DNA from: Enterococcus pallens ATCC BAA-351
GTDB taxonomy: Bacteria > Bacillota > Bacilli > Lactobacillales > Enterococcaceae
NCBI RefSeq assembly: GCF_000407485.1
Contig: NZ_ASWD01000002.1
Coordinates: forward strand, 868,001 to 932,000
Reading direction: 5' to 3'
Length of the DNA: 64,000 nt
Shown: positions 33,209 through 41,409 of the stretch, one piece after another
Position numbering within the stretch: position 1 is the stretch's first letter
Layout: every line of letters begins with the position of its first letter
Notes under the pieces: model-generated
Seen by the model: the letters and a program-made list of their open reading frames with translations, nothing else
Database searches by the model: none
Told to the model about the DNA's origin: nothing
Translations under genes and position numbers: made by a program

Positions 33209-34661
33209 ATCTTTCTCTCCTTTCCTTTTTGATCAAAGCATCCGAAAAACTGATGAATGCTCGATAGTTTTTTTGGTATTTTTTTACTAGCATCTCTTCT
33301 GGTATCGTTTCACGCAGCTCATTTTCCAAATCGGGAAATTCCTTGAATAAATTATAGTATGCCAGCATTGCTGCACCACAGCTTGCTTCACGTGCAGTTT
33401 GATTAACAGTGACTGTCGTATTAAAAACATTAGCGAAAATTTGCGGCCAAATGTTACTTTTCGCACCGCCGCCAATCAACAAGATATCCCGTTTTAGTTC
33501 TGGCTGCATTTGTTGCATCAAGCGTTTCATCGCAAAAGCGACCCCTTCATAAACTGCCAATGAAAAGTTTGTTTGATTATGATTCAAGGTAATTCCATAA
33601 AAGGCTCCACAAAGATCAGATTCTTTGAAAAGTGTTTTATCACCATTCAAATAAGGAAAGAAAAGCACTTGATTCTCACCCAATTGTTGCTCCAATTGAT
33701 CTTCAAATTGTGTAACATCCTGCTGAATGATTTTTTTGGACCACCAATCAATTACTTTTGCCCCACTCTGCAATGCTCCTTGAGTGATTACACGTTGATC
33801 GTTTACTGAAATTTTAGCAAGGATGTTTTTTCCGGTATTCAACCATTGACCTTTTTGATTCGTCAAAATCACCACGCCTGATGTCCCCAGCGAAATAATT
33901 GGCTGATTCTGATTTTGGTTGGCAATAGCAGAAGCCACATTGTCTCCTGTTCCGATTACTACAGGGATAGCTGCTTCTGCCTCAATTCCTAACAACGATA
34001 AATCTAGATTCCCTGCAAAATCAGACGCAAACTTCACTTCCGGAAAAATTTCTAAGGGAAGCTGAAAGGTATTGATTACTTCAGATGACCATTGTTCTGA
34101 AACGACATCATAGAGACTGCTAGTAGAAGCATCACAATAGTCAGTCGCTAATTCGCCCGTTAAAACATACCGCACATAATCCTTAGCAATCAGCAACTTG
34201 CCTAATTTCTGATAGTTTTCGGGTTCATACGTCTTTAGCCAAATCAAGTTGGCAAGCGGACTCCCAGTCGATAAGATAGAAAAGATATTTTCTGTTTGTT
34301 TCACCCTCGGCAGCTTCATTTTGATCTCTTCTACAATGTCTACCGTTCGTTTATCATTCCACATGATCGCTGGGCGAAATGGTTGATTCGCCTGATCTAA
34401 GAAAACGGTCGTATGCATTTGCCCGGTAAGTCCGATGCCCTTCACTTGTTGATAAGGAATGCTTTCAAAAATCTGCGACAACTGTTCTAGAACCTGAGTT
34501 GACCAGATCGTTGGATCGACCTCTGTCCAGCCAGCCATAGTCGAAACATATTCATAACTGCTGCTGTACTCCTCAACTAACGTAAAATCATCGCTATAGA
34601 CTGCTGTCTTTATTGAGGATGTTCCGATATCAATGCCGATAAAGTAATTCTCCTTCGTCAT
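33198..34661 (-). CDS. FGGY-family carbohydrate kinase (xylulokinase-like)
   Basis: 487 residues from ATG 34661, nine bases after GGAG. FGGY fold with the N-terminal phosphate motif GIDIGTSSIKTAVY, GLTGQMHTTVFLD (about 80) and AIMWNDKRT as in xylulokinases, catalytic Asp in VIGTGDNVASA (about 237) and the ATP loop LIGGGAKSNIW (about 398). In this operon the substrate is already phosphorylated by the PTS, so it may form a bisphosphate. Alternatively the PTS supplies regulation and the kinase handles a free sugar. The start overlaps the gutM stop region. Confidence 0.85.
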   Translation of the reverse strand: MTKENYFIGIDIGTSSIKTAVYSDDFTLVEEYSSSYEYVSTMAGWTEVDPTIWSTQVLEQLSQIFESIPYQQVKGIGLTGQMHTTVFLDQANQPFRPAIMWNDKRTVDIVEEIKMKLPRVKQTENIFSILSTGSPLANLIWLKTYEPENYQKLGKLLIAKDYVRYVLTGELATDYCDASTSSLYDVVSEQWSSEVINTFQLPLEIFPEVKFASDFAGNLDLSLLGIEAEAAIPVVIGTGDNVASAIANQNQNQPIISLGTSGVVILTNQKGQWLNTGKNILAKISVNDQRVITQGALQSGAKVIDWWSKKIIQQDVTQFEDQLEQQLGENQVLFFPYLNGDKTLFKESDLCGAFYGITLNHNQTNFSLAVYEGVAFAMKRLMQQMQPELKRDILLIGGGAKSNIWPQIFANVFNTTVTVNQTAREASCGAAMLAYYNLFKEFPDLENELRETIPEEMLVKKYQKNYRAFISFSDALIKKERRERYEA

Positions 34662-34666
34662 TGCTA

Positions 34667-35035
34667 TCAACTCCGTTGTTCTTGGATTTTATTTACTGAC
34701 AGCTTTACTGCATCATAAAATTTATCGCCATTCAGTTCCGTTAAAACCGTATTTACCCCACAGCCGACTAACTCAGATTTTTGCTTAAATTTGGAAAAAG
34801 TCGTCCAGCCATACAGGTATTGACACTCAGTAATCGTTCCTTCAAAATCGCTCACAGTTATGATCATGACCTTGCGAAAAAAATTGACCTTACTGACACC
34901 CGTTCCTAAATAGCCGGAAAAACTTTGCTTCAATTCACTCAGCTTTCGATTGACCTTTTTCCAGTGAAAGTAAGAAGATATCGTGCCTAATATCCAAATC
35001 AGCATAATCAAAAGTAATACTTTCAAATCTCCCAT
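34667..35035 (-). CDS. gutM: GutM-like glucitol operon activator
   Basis: 122 residues. An N-terminal membrane segment (VLLLIMLIWILGTISSYFHW) is followed by a soluble domain (GYLGTGVSKVNFFRKVMIITVSDFEGTITECQYLYGWTTF) typical of GutM. GutM was named an activator of the E. coli gut operon; in Firmicutes it always travels with glucitol-class PTS genes and its mechanism is unclear. AGGAG eight bases upstream supports ATG 35035. Confidence 0.82.
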   Translation of the reverse strand: MGDLKVLLLIMLIWILGTISSYFHWKKVNRKLSELKQSFSGYLGTGVSKVNFFRKVMIITVSDFEGTITECQYLYGWTTFSKFKQKSELVGCGVNTVLTELNGDKFYDAVKLSVNKIQEQRS

Positions 35036-35053
35036 GATCTTTACTCCTATCTT

Positions 35054-36061
35054 CTACAGTCCGAATGAGGCAAAGTACGCAATAATGATTGCCAAAGGTC
35101 CTGTTAATAGTTTTCCGATTAAAAAGGCCGGTACGCCATTTTCGATCGTTTCTGGTTTTGCTTCCATTAATGTCAAACCAACTGGGGCAAAATCTGAGCC
35201 AACCTGACAGTTCACTGCATATAAAGCTGGTAACGCATAATGGGCCGGAATTGTCCCACTTGCAATTTGGTTCCCAATCAACAGACTGATTACCGAAGCA
35301 ATAATCGCTCCTGGACAAATCAGCGGCGAAAGGAATGGAATACTACAGAACAGTCCGATTGCGATCAATCCCCAAATACTTCCTGCTAATGGTGACAATA
35401 AATTCGCAATAACATCTGCAAAACCTGTATAGTTAATAATCCCAATTAACACTGATACGAACAGCATGAAAGGAATAATGTTTCGTACCAACGTATCAAC
35501 TGTATCGCGAGCTGCCTGATAAATGACATTGATGACATTTCCTACTCCTACACCGACTTTGTTAATTGCATCCATCATGCCATTGCTTTTCGTCTTGTTG
35601 GATTCATATTTTTCCCGAGCTTCTTTGGTAATGCTTTTCTTTGGTCCTTGGACAGCTGTTTCTTTTACTGTTGAAGAAATCGGTGCTTCATCGCCTTCAG
35701 CAAGAGCAATACTGTCCGGCACTACACCTGAAACAAAGATATCTTCCGTAATATATTTTGCTAACGGGCCAGATGGTGAGCCTAATTTCACATTGACTGT
35801 TGGAATTCCTAGTTTCGGGTAAGTCCCACACCGAGCGATCCCTGCACAATCGATTACCGCACAGAAAGCTTCCCCCGTATCGATTGGATTGGTAAACTGA
35901 TCAATCACTGTTGCACCAGATAATTCTGCAATTCGTTCAGCAACTGGATGAACACCGCCTGTTGTGACACTAATGACGTATTTCTTTTCATCTGTTGGTT
36001 TTACTACTAGTGGGCCACCCCAGCCACCATTTCCATGAGAAATCTTAATTGAGTTATACAT
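35054..36061 (-). CDS. PTS glucitol/sorbitol-class EIIB (GutE-like)
   Basis: 335 residues. The N-terminal EIIB part has ISHGNGGWGGPLVV and the phosphocysteine region DCAGIARCGTYPKLGIPTVNV (about 75-92). A linker and several C-terminal membrane segments (VNVIYQAARDTVDTLVRNIIPFMLF onward) follow. This is the GutE architecture, in which EIIB is fused to part of the membrane domain. Ends in an Asn/Gly-rich membrane region. It works with the EIIC at 36091 and EIIA at 36805. Confidence 0.9.
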   Translation of the reverse strand: MYNSIKISHGNGGWGGPLVVKPTDEKKYVISVTTGGVHPVAERIAELSGATVIDQFTNPIDTGEAFCAVIDCAGIARCGTYPKLGIPTVNVKLGSPSGPLAKYITEDIFVSGVVPDSIALAEGDEAPISSTVKETAVQGPKKSITKEAREKYESNKTKSNGMMDAINKVGVGVGNVINVIYQAARDTVDTLVRNIIPFMLFVSVLIGIINYTGFADVIANLLSPLAGSIWGLIAIGLFCSIPFLSPLICPGAIIASVISLLIGNQIASGTIPAHYALPALYAVNCQVGSDFAPVGLTLMEAKPETIENGVPAFLIGKLLTGPLAIIIAYFASFGL

Positions 36062-36090
36062 ATCACTTCGTCCCTTTCTTTTTCATTTTC

Positions 36091-36624
36091 CTATGTTTCA
36101 GAAACTTCAGCAGATCTTCTAGCAGCAAAACGTTTTGCTAATTGTTCGGTGACAATTCCTCTGATCAAGCAAATTACAAAACCTGTTAATAGGAAACGAA
36201 TCGCCAAATCACTCTGATTACCAACTGTTGCAAACCCGCCAGAAACACCTAACCAAACGAATAATTCTGAGGAATTAGCATGTGGAAACAATCCCGTAAT
36301 CGGATGGAGCATTGAAACCGTCGAATCATAAAATCCTGCTTTATATTCTTCTTCTAAGAAAGTTCCAAAGGTATAACACATTGGATTGGTCAAAAAGAAA
36401 CAAGCCATGAATGGAATGATTGTGTATCTCAAAATCGTAAATCGCGTCATCTTTTTCATGAAACCAAAGACTCGATCTTCCCCGATAAATTGTATAAGAG
36501 CATTAACAAAAAGAATCAGGCAGGCGATCAGCGGGATCATTCCTCCAACAAACGAAGTGAATTGATCGGCGCCAGCTTGGAACAAACCAGTAAAATGTTC
36601 AGCAATACTTACTAAGAAATCCAT
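36091..36624 (-). CDS. PTS glucitol/sorbitol-class EIIC (GutA-like)
   Basis: 177 residues, membrane protein of the small GutA type. Conserved parts are AEHFTGLFQAGADQFTSFVGGMIPLIACL near the N-terminus and FFLTNPMCYTFG with PHANSSELFVWLG in the middle. First gene of the minus-strand operon, behind a strong promoter. The substrate class is hexitols and some ketohexoses such as tagatose. Confidence 0.9.
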   Translation of the reverse strand: MDFLVSIAEHFTGLFQAGADQFTSFVGGMIPLIACLILFVNALIQFIGEDRVFGFMKKMTRFTILRYTIIPFMACFFLTNPMCYTFGTFLEEEYKAGFYDSTVSMLHPITGLFPHANSSELFVWLGVSGGFATVGNQSDLAIRFLLTGFVICLIRGIVTEQLAKRFAARRSAEVSET

Positions 36625-36709
36625 ACGAAAACTCCCTTTCTTTAATTAAGATCAAAAAACCAACGAAACGAACAAATCCTCCCCTACTTGTGATAAATGC
36701 TAAAATTTG

Positions 36710-36769
36710 TTACTATACATATATAAACGTCTATAATGGTATAGTAATAGGAACGCTTTCATTTGTCAA
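36710..36769 (-). promoter_or_regulatory. promoter, cre half-site and operator palindrome of the glucitol-class operon
   Basis: On the minus strand: TTGACA (36764-36769), 17-base spacer, TACTAT (36741-36746). The spacer contains ATGAAAGCGTT, a cre-like half-site. A palindrome TTACTATAC / GTATAGTAA (about 36710-36718 and 36739-36747) overlaps the -10 box and is a likely operator. A plus-strand -10 TATAAT (36732-36737) for the divergent EIIA gene lies inside it. Confidence 0.7.
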
Positions 36770-36804
36770 TAGGATTTACCAAAATATTTCAAGGAGGAAG
36801 TAGA

Positions 36805-37164
36805 ATGAACATTTTTGAAACTCAAGTAATTGCGATTGGTGAGGATGCAGAGGATTTCAAACAGGAGGATATGCTATTGCTCTTTGGAGAAGATGCTCCG
36901 CCTGAGCTAAGTGATTTTTGTTATAAGATTCTGATCAAGCCAATCCAGCAAACCATCACCCCGGGAATGAAGGTTTGGTTTAATAAGAATGCCTACAAGA
37001 TTACCGCTGTCGGTGAAGTCGCTGAAGAAAACTTGCGGAACCTTGGGCATATCACGATCAATTTTAATGGTGCGATAAGTTGTGACATGCCTGGTACCAT
37101 TTATGTTGAACATAAAGACTTACCTGATCTAAAGGTTGGCGATACAATCTCAATTAGAATGTAG
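36805..37164 (+). CDS. PTS glucitol/sorbitol-class EIIA (GutB-like)
   Basis: 119 residues from ATG 36805, preceded by AAGGAGGAAGTAG; the longer frame from 36763 overlaps the divergent promoter and is rejected. The GutB family is recognised by length and by KILIKPIQQTITPGMKVWFN, the region ENLRNLGHITINFNGA (candidate phosphohistidine in GHIT, about 81) and the ending GDTISI. It is transcribed divergently from EIIC/EIIB, with the GntR gene downstream. Confidence 0.88.
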   Translation: MNIFETQVIAIGEDAEDFKQEDMLLLFGEDAPPELSDFCYKILIKPIQQTITPGMKVWFNKNAYKITAVGEVAEENLRNLGHITINFNGAISCDMPGTIYVEHKDLPDLKVGDTISIRM

Positions 37165-37319
37165 CTTTTTGTATTCTTAATTGTTCGCCCTTATCGACAA
37201 AAGAAATAACTATTGTCATTTAGTTCTATATTTAAGAGAATTATCCCTACATATCACAGGTGAAATTGGATATAATGAGAGCAAGAGCTTTTCGACTAAG
37301 AGTTAGGAGAATTGATTTT

Positions 37320-38054
37320 ATGGAAATCGATAAAAATTCATTAATACCAATTTACGAACAAGTGATGGACTATATTAAAAAGAAAATAGAAAAAGGCGAA
37401 TGGAAAAAAGGGGATAAAATATCTACCGAGAAAGATCTCATGGAGCTTTTTGATGTGAGTCGTGGAACGATTAAGAAAGCGATTGCTTTACTAGTAGAAG
37501 AAAAAGTATTGACGCAGAAACAAGGAAAAGGAACCTTTGTCATTGATGAGAATATCAGCTTTCCTTTTGCTGAAGGATTGATTTCCTTTTCTGAATCAAT
37601 GAAAAATCAAGGTCTTGAGTTTGATACAAAATTGATTAACTTAGAAAAGCGACAGGCCGATGAAAAAATCGCGCGCATGTTAAAAATCAATATAGGCGAT
37701 GACTATTTATTTATTGAACGGACGCGGACGGTTCATGATGAAGTGGTGATGTTTATCCAAAATAATATCAACATTCAATTAGCACCAGATATCGATACTG
37801 CAGATTACGCTCATGAAAGTCTGTTTAACATCGTTGAAAGTTATAGCAAACACAAGGTAGCTTATAGTGAGACTTCTTTTGCCGCTGTCCCTTCAACTAA
37901 AACGATTTCGGAGCTTCTTCAAGTTGAAGAAAACTCTCCGTTGCTTTATCAAGAACAGCTTGTTCATTTAGATGATGATTCAATCATTGAATTAGGACGC
38001 GTTTGGTTGAAATCAAACAAATTCTACGTAGGAAGTATTTTGCAACGAACTTAA
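37320..38054 (+). CDS. GntR-family regulator with UTRA domain
   Basis: 244 residues from ATG 37320 (TAGGAG about ten bases upstream). N-terminal winged helix (LIPIYEQVMDYIKKKIEKGEWKKGDKISTEKDLMELFDVSRGTIKKAI... region, residues 8-75) and a C-terminal UTRA effector domain (IERTRTVHDE, ENSPLLYQEQL, LGRVWLKS). Such regulators repress sugar operons and are released by a sugar phosphate. A TATAAT box lies at 37271. The palindrome in the 36624-36805 intergenic region is its likely operator. Confidence 0.88.
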   Translation: MEIDKNSLIPIYEQVMDYIKKKIEKGEWKKGDKISTEKDLMELFDVSRGTIKKAIALLVEEKVLTQKQGKGTFVIDENISFPFAEGLISFSESMKNQGLEFDTKLINLEKRQADEKIARMLKINIGDDYLFIERTRTVHDEVVMFIQNNINIQLAPDIDTADYAHESLFNIVESYSKHKVAYSETSFAAVPSTKTISELLQVEENSPLLYQEQLVHLDDDSIIELGRVWLKSNKFYVGSILQRT

Positions 38055-38066
38055 TATTTTACCCTT

Positions 38067-38125
38067 AACTGTGTAAGCAACCATTGATTCCGAATAGGTG
38101 GCTGCTTCACAGTTTTTCTTTTTCT
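38067..38125 (+). terminator. terminator after the GntR gene
   Basis: Stem AACTGTG...AGCAACC / GGT-GGCT-CACAGTT followed by TTTCTTTTTC. Confidence 0.8.
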
Positions 38126-38213
38126 AAGTGAAACTAAATGAGCTTTGCTCATATTGAACAATTGTTTAATTTTTCTTCGCGTTTCGTAAAATCATGTATG
38201 CTATGAATGTCGT

Positions 38214-38274
38214 TGAGAATGCCCTGCCAATTTTCAGAAAGGCAATAAAAAAGGGGCATTCTTCAATGAGAATG
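38214..38274. other. two overlapping hairpins
   Basis: GAATGCCC...GGGGCATTC and GCATTC/GAGAATGC share an arm. They could act as a further terminator, or as an alternative RNA fold. The rest of 38126-38585 shows no gene. Confidence 0.45.
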
Positions 38275-38585
38275 CGCTCCTTAAGCTACTATATTTGCGT
38301 AAAAAAAGAAATGTATAACTATTGGATTAGTAGCCATATATCGTCTTTCCTATTTCCCAATTGAAAATGGTCTTTTTGAGACAGGGATTTTTTCTCCAGC
38401 TGGTCCTATGTCAGCTTATATTTGATTTATCGTAGTTGTCTAACTGCTTTTTAGTTATCTTCACCTATTTAAAAGACTTTTATCTTTAGTTATTTCCCCT
38501 CTACTCCATATCATCTTTATTCAATTAAGATTTTGATTGTGTATGTTGAAACCGTGCTATAATGATAGAAAGGAGCTGGTGACAC

Positions 38586-38750
38586 ATGGAAAATACTGAA
38601 CAGGCGATGTCAGCTCGTACGAATCGCCGTGAATTTGACCTAGCAAAAAAGAAACTCTTTTCCGAACTTGAAAAAGGTGCACAAGTTAGGCGGGAGCAAG
38701 GCTCCATTACGCTTAAACAGCTTAAGGAACAAATGAGTGCAAAATTATAA
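38586..38750 (+). CDS. small antitoxin of a ParE/RelE-type module
   Basis: 54 residues, an intact frame too short for most gene finders. ATG 38586 follows AGAAAGGAGCTGGTGACAC and a TATAAT box at about 38559. The protein is highly charged (REFDLAKKKLFSELEKGAQ, then GSITLKQLKEQM), as expected of a small antitoxin. Its end overlaps the start of a frame that reads as a ParE/RelE-family toxin, which is the normal order in such modules. I do not recognise a named antitoxin family. Because the toxin is frameshifted, this antitoxin may now be an orphan. Confidence 0.65.
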   Translation: MENTEQAMSARTNRREFDLAKKKLFSELEKGAQVRREQGSITLKQLKEQMSAKL

Positions 38751-39050
38751 GTTGTATTTATCATCTCGAATCAGTAATGATTTGAGCGATAGTATCGACT
38801 ATATGCACGACAACGAACATACAGTGCTACGATAAAAACCCTTCTCAATCGAATCTATGCAACAATCAGCAGCCTCACGAACACACCTCTGATAGGTACA
38901 TCACTACAAACAAGAGTACATGATCATACAGCCTATCGGTTTATTATTGTGGAATCATATATAATCTTTTATAAATTGATTAAAGACACAATATACGTTG
39001 ACCGAATTCTTTCTGAAAAACAAGATTATCTAAAAATTTTAGGATTCTGA
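38737..39050 (+). pseudogene. ParE/RelE-family toxin gene with one frameshift
   Basis: A GTG start at 38737, inside the antitoxin gene, gives QNYKLYLSSRISNDLSDSID, then YMHDNEHTV. A shift near 38824-38840 is needed to continue as ATIKTLLNRIYATISSL, YRFIIVESYIIFYK and DTIYVDRILSEKQDYLKIL to TGA 39050. The joined reading is a complete RelE/ParE toxin of about 104 residues, with the YRFIIV...IFY and VDRIL strands typical of the fold. The length of 314 bp is one base short of a whole number of codons, so a single-base deletion explains it. Confidence 0.78.
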
Positions 39051-39092
39051 TGTACGTTTTAGTAACTCAGATTTATTGCATCACCAAATAAT

Positions 39093-39134
39093 ACCGGATT
39101 AAGGAGTCGCTTCCTTGATCCGGTGTTTTATTTT
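39093..39134 (+). terminator. terminator after the toxin-antitoxin module
   Basis: 12-bp stem ACCGGATTAAGG / CCTTGATCCGGT followed by GTTTTATTTT. Confidence 0.88.
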
Positions 39135-39234
39135 AAGAATTTATACTTCATTCTTCAATAAACAAGCATTAGGACGGAATATTTTTCCATTTAGAAGGAC
39201 GTTGCTATAATGAGTGCAGAAAGAAGGCTGAAAG

Positions 39235-40566
39235 ATGAAAAACTATAAAAACGTGATTATCGGCTTTGGCAAGGGCGGTAAAACACTGGCTAAAAGCTTG
39301 GCGGTGCATGGTGAAGAAGTTCTAATGATCGAAGCCTCTGATCAAATGTATGGCGGAACTTGTATCAATATTGGATGCATTCCTTCAAAGTCTTTGATTG
39401 TTAACAGCGAAAGAAATTTGCCTTTTACAGAAGCAGTGGCGCATCGCGGCGAGCTGACAGCCAAGCTGCGGAATAAAAATTATCATATGGTTGCTGATCA
39501 GCCGACTGGCGAGGTCTGGACTGGCACAGCTTCATTTTTGTCTGACCATGAGCTGGCTGTGGAATTGACAGATGGTACTTATCAGGAAATTCAGGGTGAA
39601 CGAATCTTCATTAATACTGGTTCGACACCAGTTCTTCCGGACATTCCTGGTCTTGCGCTGAGTTCACGGATTGTGACTTCTAAAGAAGCGATGGAATTGC
39701 CTGAGTTGCCTAAACGCTTGATTATTATTGGGGCAGGCTATATTGGATTAGAGTTTGCTTCGATGTTTGCCAACTATGGCAGCCAAGTAACCGTCTTGGA
39801 TCCTCACACTGAGTTTATGTTTAAGGAAGACCCGGATATTGCTGAGATGATCTTTCAAGATTTAACTAGAAAGGGCATTGAATTTGAACTAGGTGCAACC
39901 ATTAAGCACGTGACTGAAACCAGTGACGGTGTTCAGGTAGCTTTTGAAAAGGATGTTGAGCACATTATCACAGGCGATGCGATTTTGGTAGCAACTGGCC
40001 GCAAGCCAAATACGAAAAGTCTCCATTTAGAAAATACCGGAATTGAAATCACTGAACGAGGTGCAGTCAAGGTCAATGATAAGCTACAAACTACGGTTGA
40101 CAATGTTTGGGCCATTGGCGATGTGAACGGCGGTCCACAATTTACCTATGTATCATTGGATGATTATCGTATCATTAAGGATCAATTGTTAGGAAAGGGC
40201 GACCGGTCTACCTCTGATCGCAAATTCGTGCCTTATACGGTGTTCCTGACCCCGCCGTTATCGCGAGTTGGATTAAGCGAAAAAGAAATCAAAGCTGCTG
40301 GCTATGACTATAAAACCTTCAGCTTTGCGACAGCTGGGGTACCCAAAGCACAGGTCCTAGAAGATCCAACTGGTCTCTTCAAAGTAATGGTGGATACTAA
40401 AACGGATAAAATCTTAGGTGCAGTGATCTACAGCGAGGAATCCCATGAAGTGATTAACCTGATTGCTTTAGCGATGAAGGCTGACCTGCCTTATCAGCTA
40501 TTAAGAGATCAAATTTATACTCATCCAACTATGTCAGAAGCGTTGAACGATGTGTTGAGCGATTAG
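39235..40566 (+). CDS. Pyridine nucleotide-disulfide oxidoreductase (RclA/mercuric-reductase-like)
   Basis: 443 residues. FAD motif GFGKGGKTLAKSL (about 10), redox pair CINIGC in GGTCINIGCIPSK (about 42-47), NAD motif GAGYIGLEFASMFANYG (about 163), FAD motif GDVNGG (about 300) and a C-terminal dimerisation domain with HPTMSEAL (His/Glu pair). The short hypohalous-acid-type RclA proteins share this form. Likely role is oxidant or metal stress defence using NAD(P)H. The gene is monocistronic, with a terminator directly behind it. Confidence 0.85.
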   Translation: MKNYKNVIIGFGKGGKTLAKSLAVHGEEVLMIEASDQMYGGTCINIGCIPSKSLIVNSERNLPFTEAVAHRGELTAKLRNKNYHMVADQPTGEVWTGTASFLSDHELAVELTDGTYQEIQGERIFINTGSTPVLPDIPGLALSSRIVTSKEAMELPELPKRLIIIGAGYIGLEFASMFANYGSQVTVLDPHTEFMFKEDPDIAEMIFQDLTRKGIEFELGATIKHVTETSDGVQVAFEKDVEHIITGDAILVATGRKPNTKSLHLENTGIEITERGAVKVNDKLQTTVDNVWAIGDVNGGPQFTYVSLDDYRIIKDQLLGKGDRSTSDRKFVPYTVFLTPPLSRVGLSEKEIKAAGYDYKTFSFATAGVPKAQVLEDPTGLFKVMVDTKTDKILGAVIYSEESHEVINLIALAMKADLPYQLLRDQIYTHPTMSEALNDVLSD

Positions 40567-40569
40567 TCA

Positions 40570-40606
40570 AAGAAGGCCTGAGGGAATTGTCCTCAAGCCT
40601 TCTTTT
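40570..40606. terminator. bidirectional terminator
   Basis: AAGAAGGCCTGAGG / CCTCAAGCCTTCTT with T runs on both sides, between convergent genes. Confidence 0.88.
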
Positions 40607-40629
40607 TCATTTGATTTTATTTTGCTGAA

Positions 40630-41388
40630 CTACAACGTGTTGCCACCATCTACACTAATTACCGCACCGGTCATGTAGCTAGAATTTTCAGAAGCCATCA
40701 GTGACACCATACCAACAATTTCGCTGGTATCCCCCATTTTGGCCGGACCTAACAGCGCAACAGATGGTTTTGGCTGTTGATACTGATGCTCCTGCATGTA
40801 TTGCCCAACCTCCATTGTCATTGGAGTAATGAAGCCTCCTGGGCACAGACAATTTACTCGCACATCGTAACGCGCGTATTCCATTGCGGCAACTTTACTC
40901 ATACCAACTACACCATGCTTAGTGGCAGAGTATACGCCAAAGCCGGTTTCTGGGCGAATCCCTGAGGAAGAACCAGTATTCAAGATGTGACCGTAGCCTT
41001 GTTTTTTCATTACTTTCAAGGCATGTTTCATACCGAAGAAGCAGGCCTTAAAGTTGGAATGCAGCACATAATCCATGTCTTCTTCTGTCAACTCATCAAA
41101 GTCTCTTGGCATATGCAAAACGCCTTGATTGTTAAAGAAGAAATCAATTTTTCCATATTTGTCCATAGTAAATTTCATCAGCTTTTCTACTTCGGCTTCT
41201 TTACCCATATCAGTTAAAACGAAGTCGACATCTTTATGCACATCTTTACATAGACCCAGAGTAGTCTTCCCTTCTGCTTCATTCCAGTCTGCCAATACTA
41301 AAGCAAATCCATCCTCTGCTAAACGAACCGCACTCGCCCGTCCGATTCCAGTAGCAGCCCCACTAACAATTGCAATTTTTCTTTCCAT
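40630..41388 (-). CDS. Short-chain dehydrogenase/reductase
   Basis: 252 residues, classical SDR. Cofactor motif GAATGIGRAS (about 9), NNQG (about 86), catalytic Ser in NTGSSSG (about 138) and the YSATKHG motif (Tyr about 151, Lys 155), with the C-terminal ISVDGGNTL. An Asp after strand 2 (LADWNEAEG) predicts NAD. It is encoded 21 bp after the OYE-type reductase and probably acts on the same substrate class (hydroxysteroid, enoate or small ketone). Confidence 0.87.
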   Translation of the reverse strand: MERKIAIVSGAATGIGRASAVRLAEDGFALVLADWNEAEGKTTLGLCKDVHKDVDFVLTDMGKEAEVEKLMKFTMDKYGKIDFFFNNQGVLHMPRDFDELTEEDMDYVLHSNFKACFFGMKHALKVMKKQGYGHILNTGSSSGIRPETGFGVYSATKHGVVGMSKVAAMEYARYDVRVNCLCPGGFITPMTMEVGQYMQEHQYQQPKPSVALLGPAKMGDTSEIVGMVSLMASENSSYMTGAVISVDGGNTL

Positions 41389-41409
41389 GCTTTATTCTCC
41401 CTTCTAATA

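Larger units (their letters stand above)
38340..39050. repeat. 0.7-kb direct repeat, right copy (toxin-antitoxin module)
   Basis: Partner of 13988-14690 in the same orientation. This copy is better preserved. The pair brackets 24 kb with all of the carbohydrate genes from the PPC-domain protein to the GntR regulator. Confidence 0.88.

Noticed and set aside
13640-39050. Integrative element with integrase and att sites
   Set aside because: No integrase, recombinase, tRNA gene or short att-type repeat was seen; the flanking repeats are a toxin-antitoxin module.
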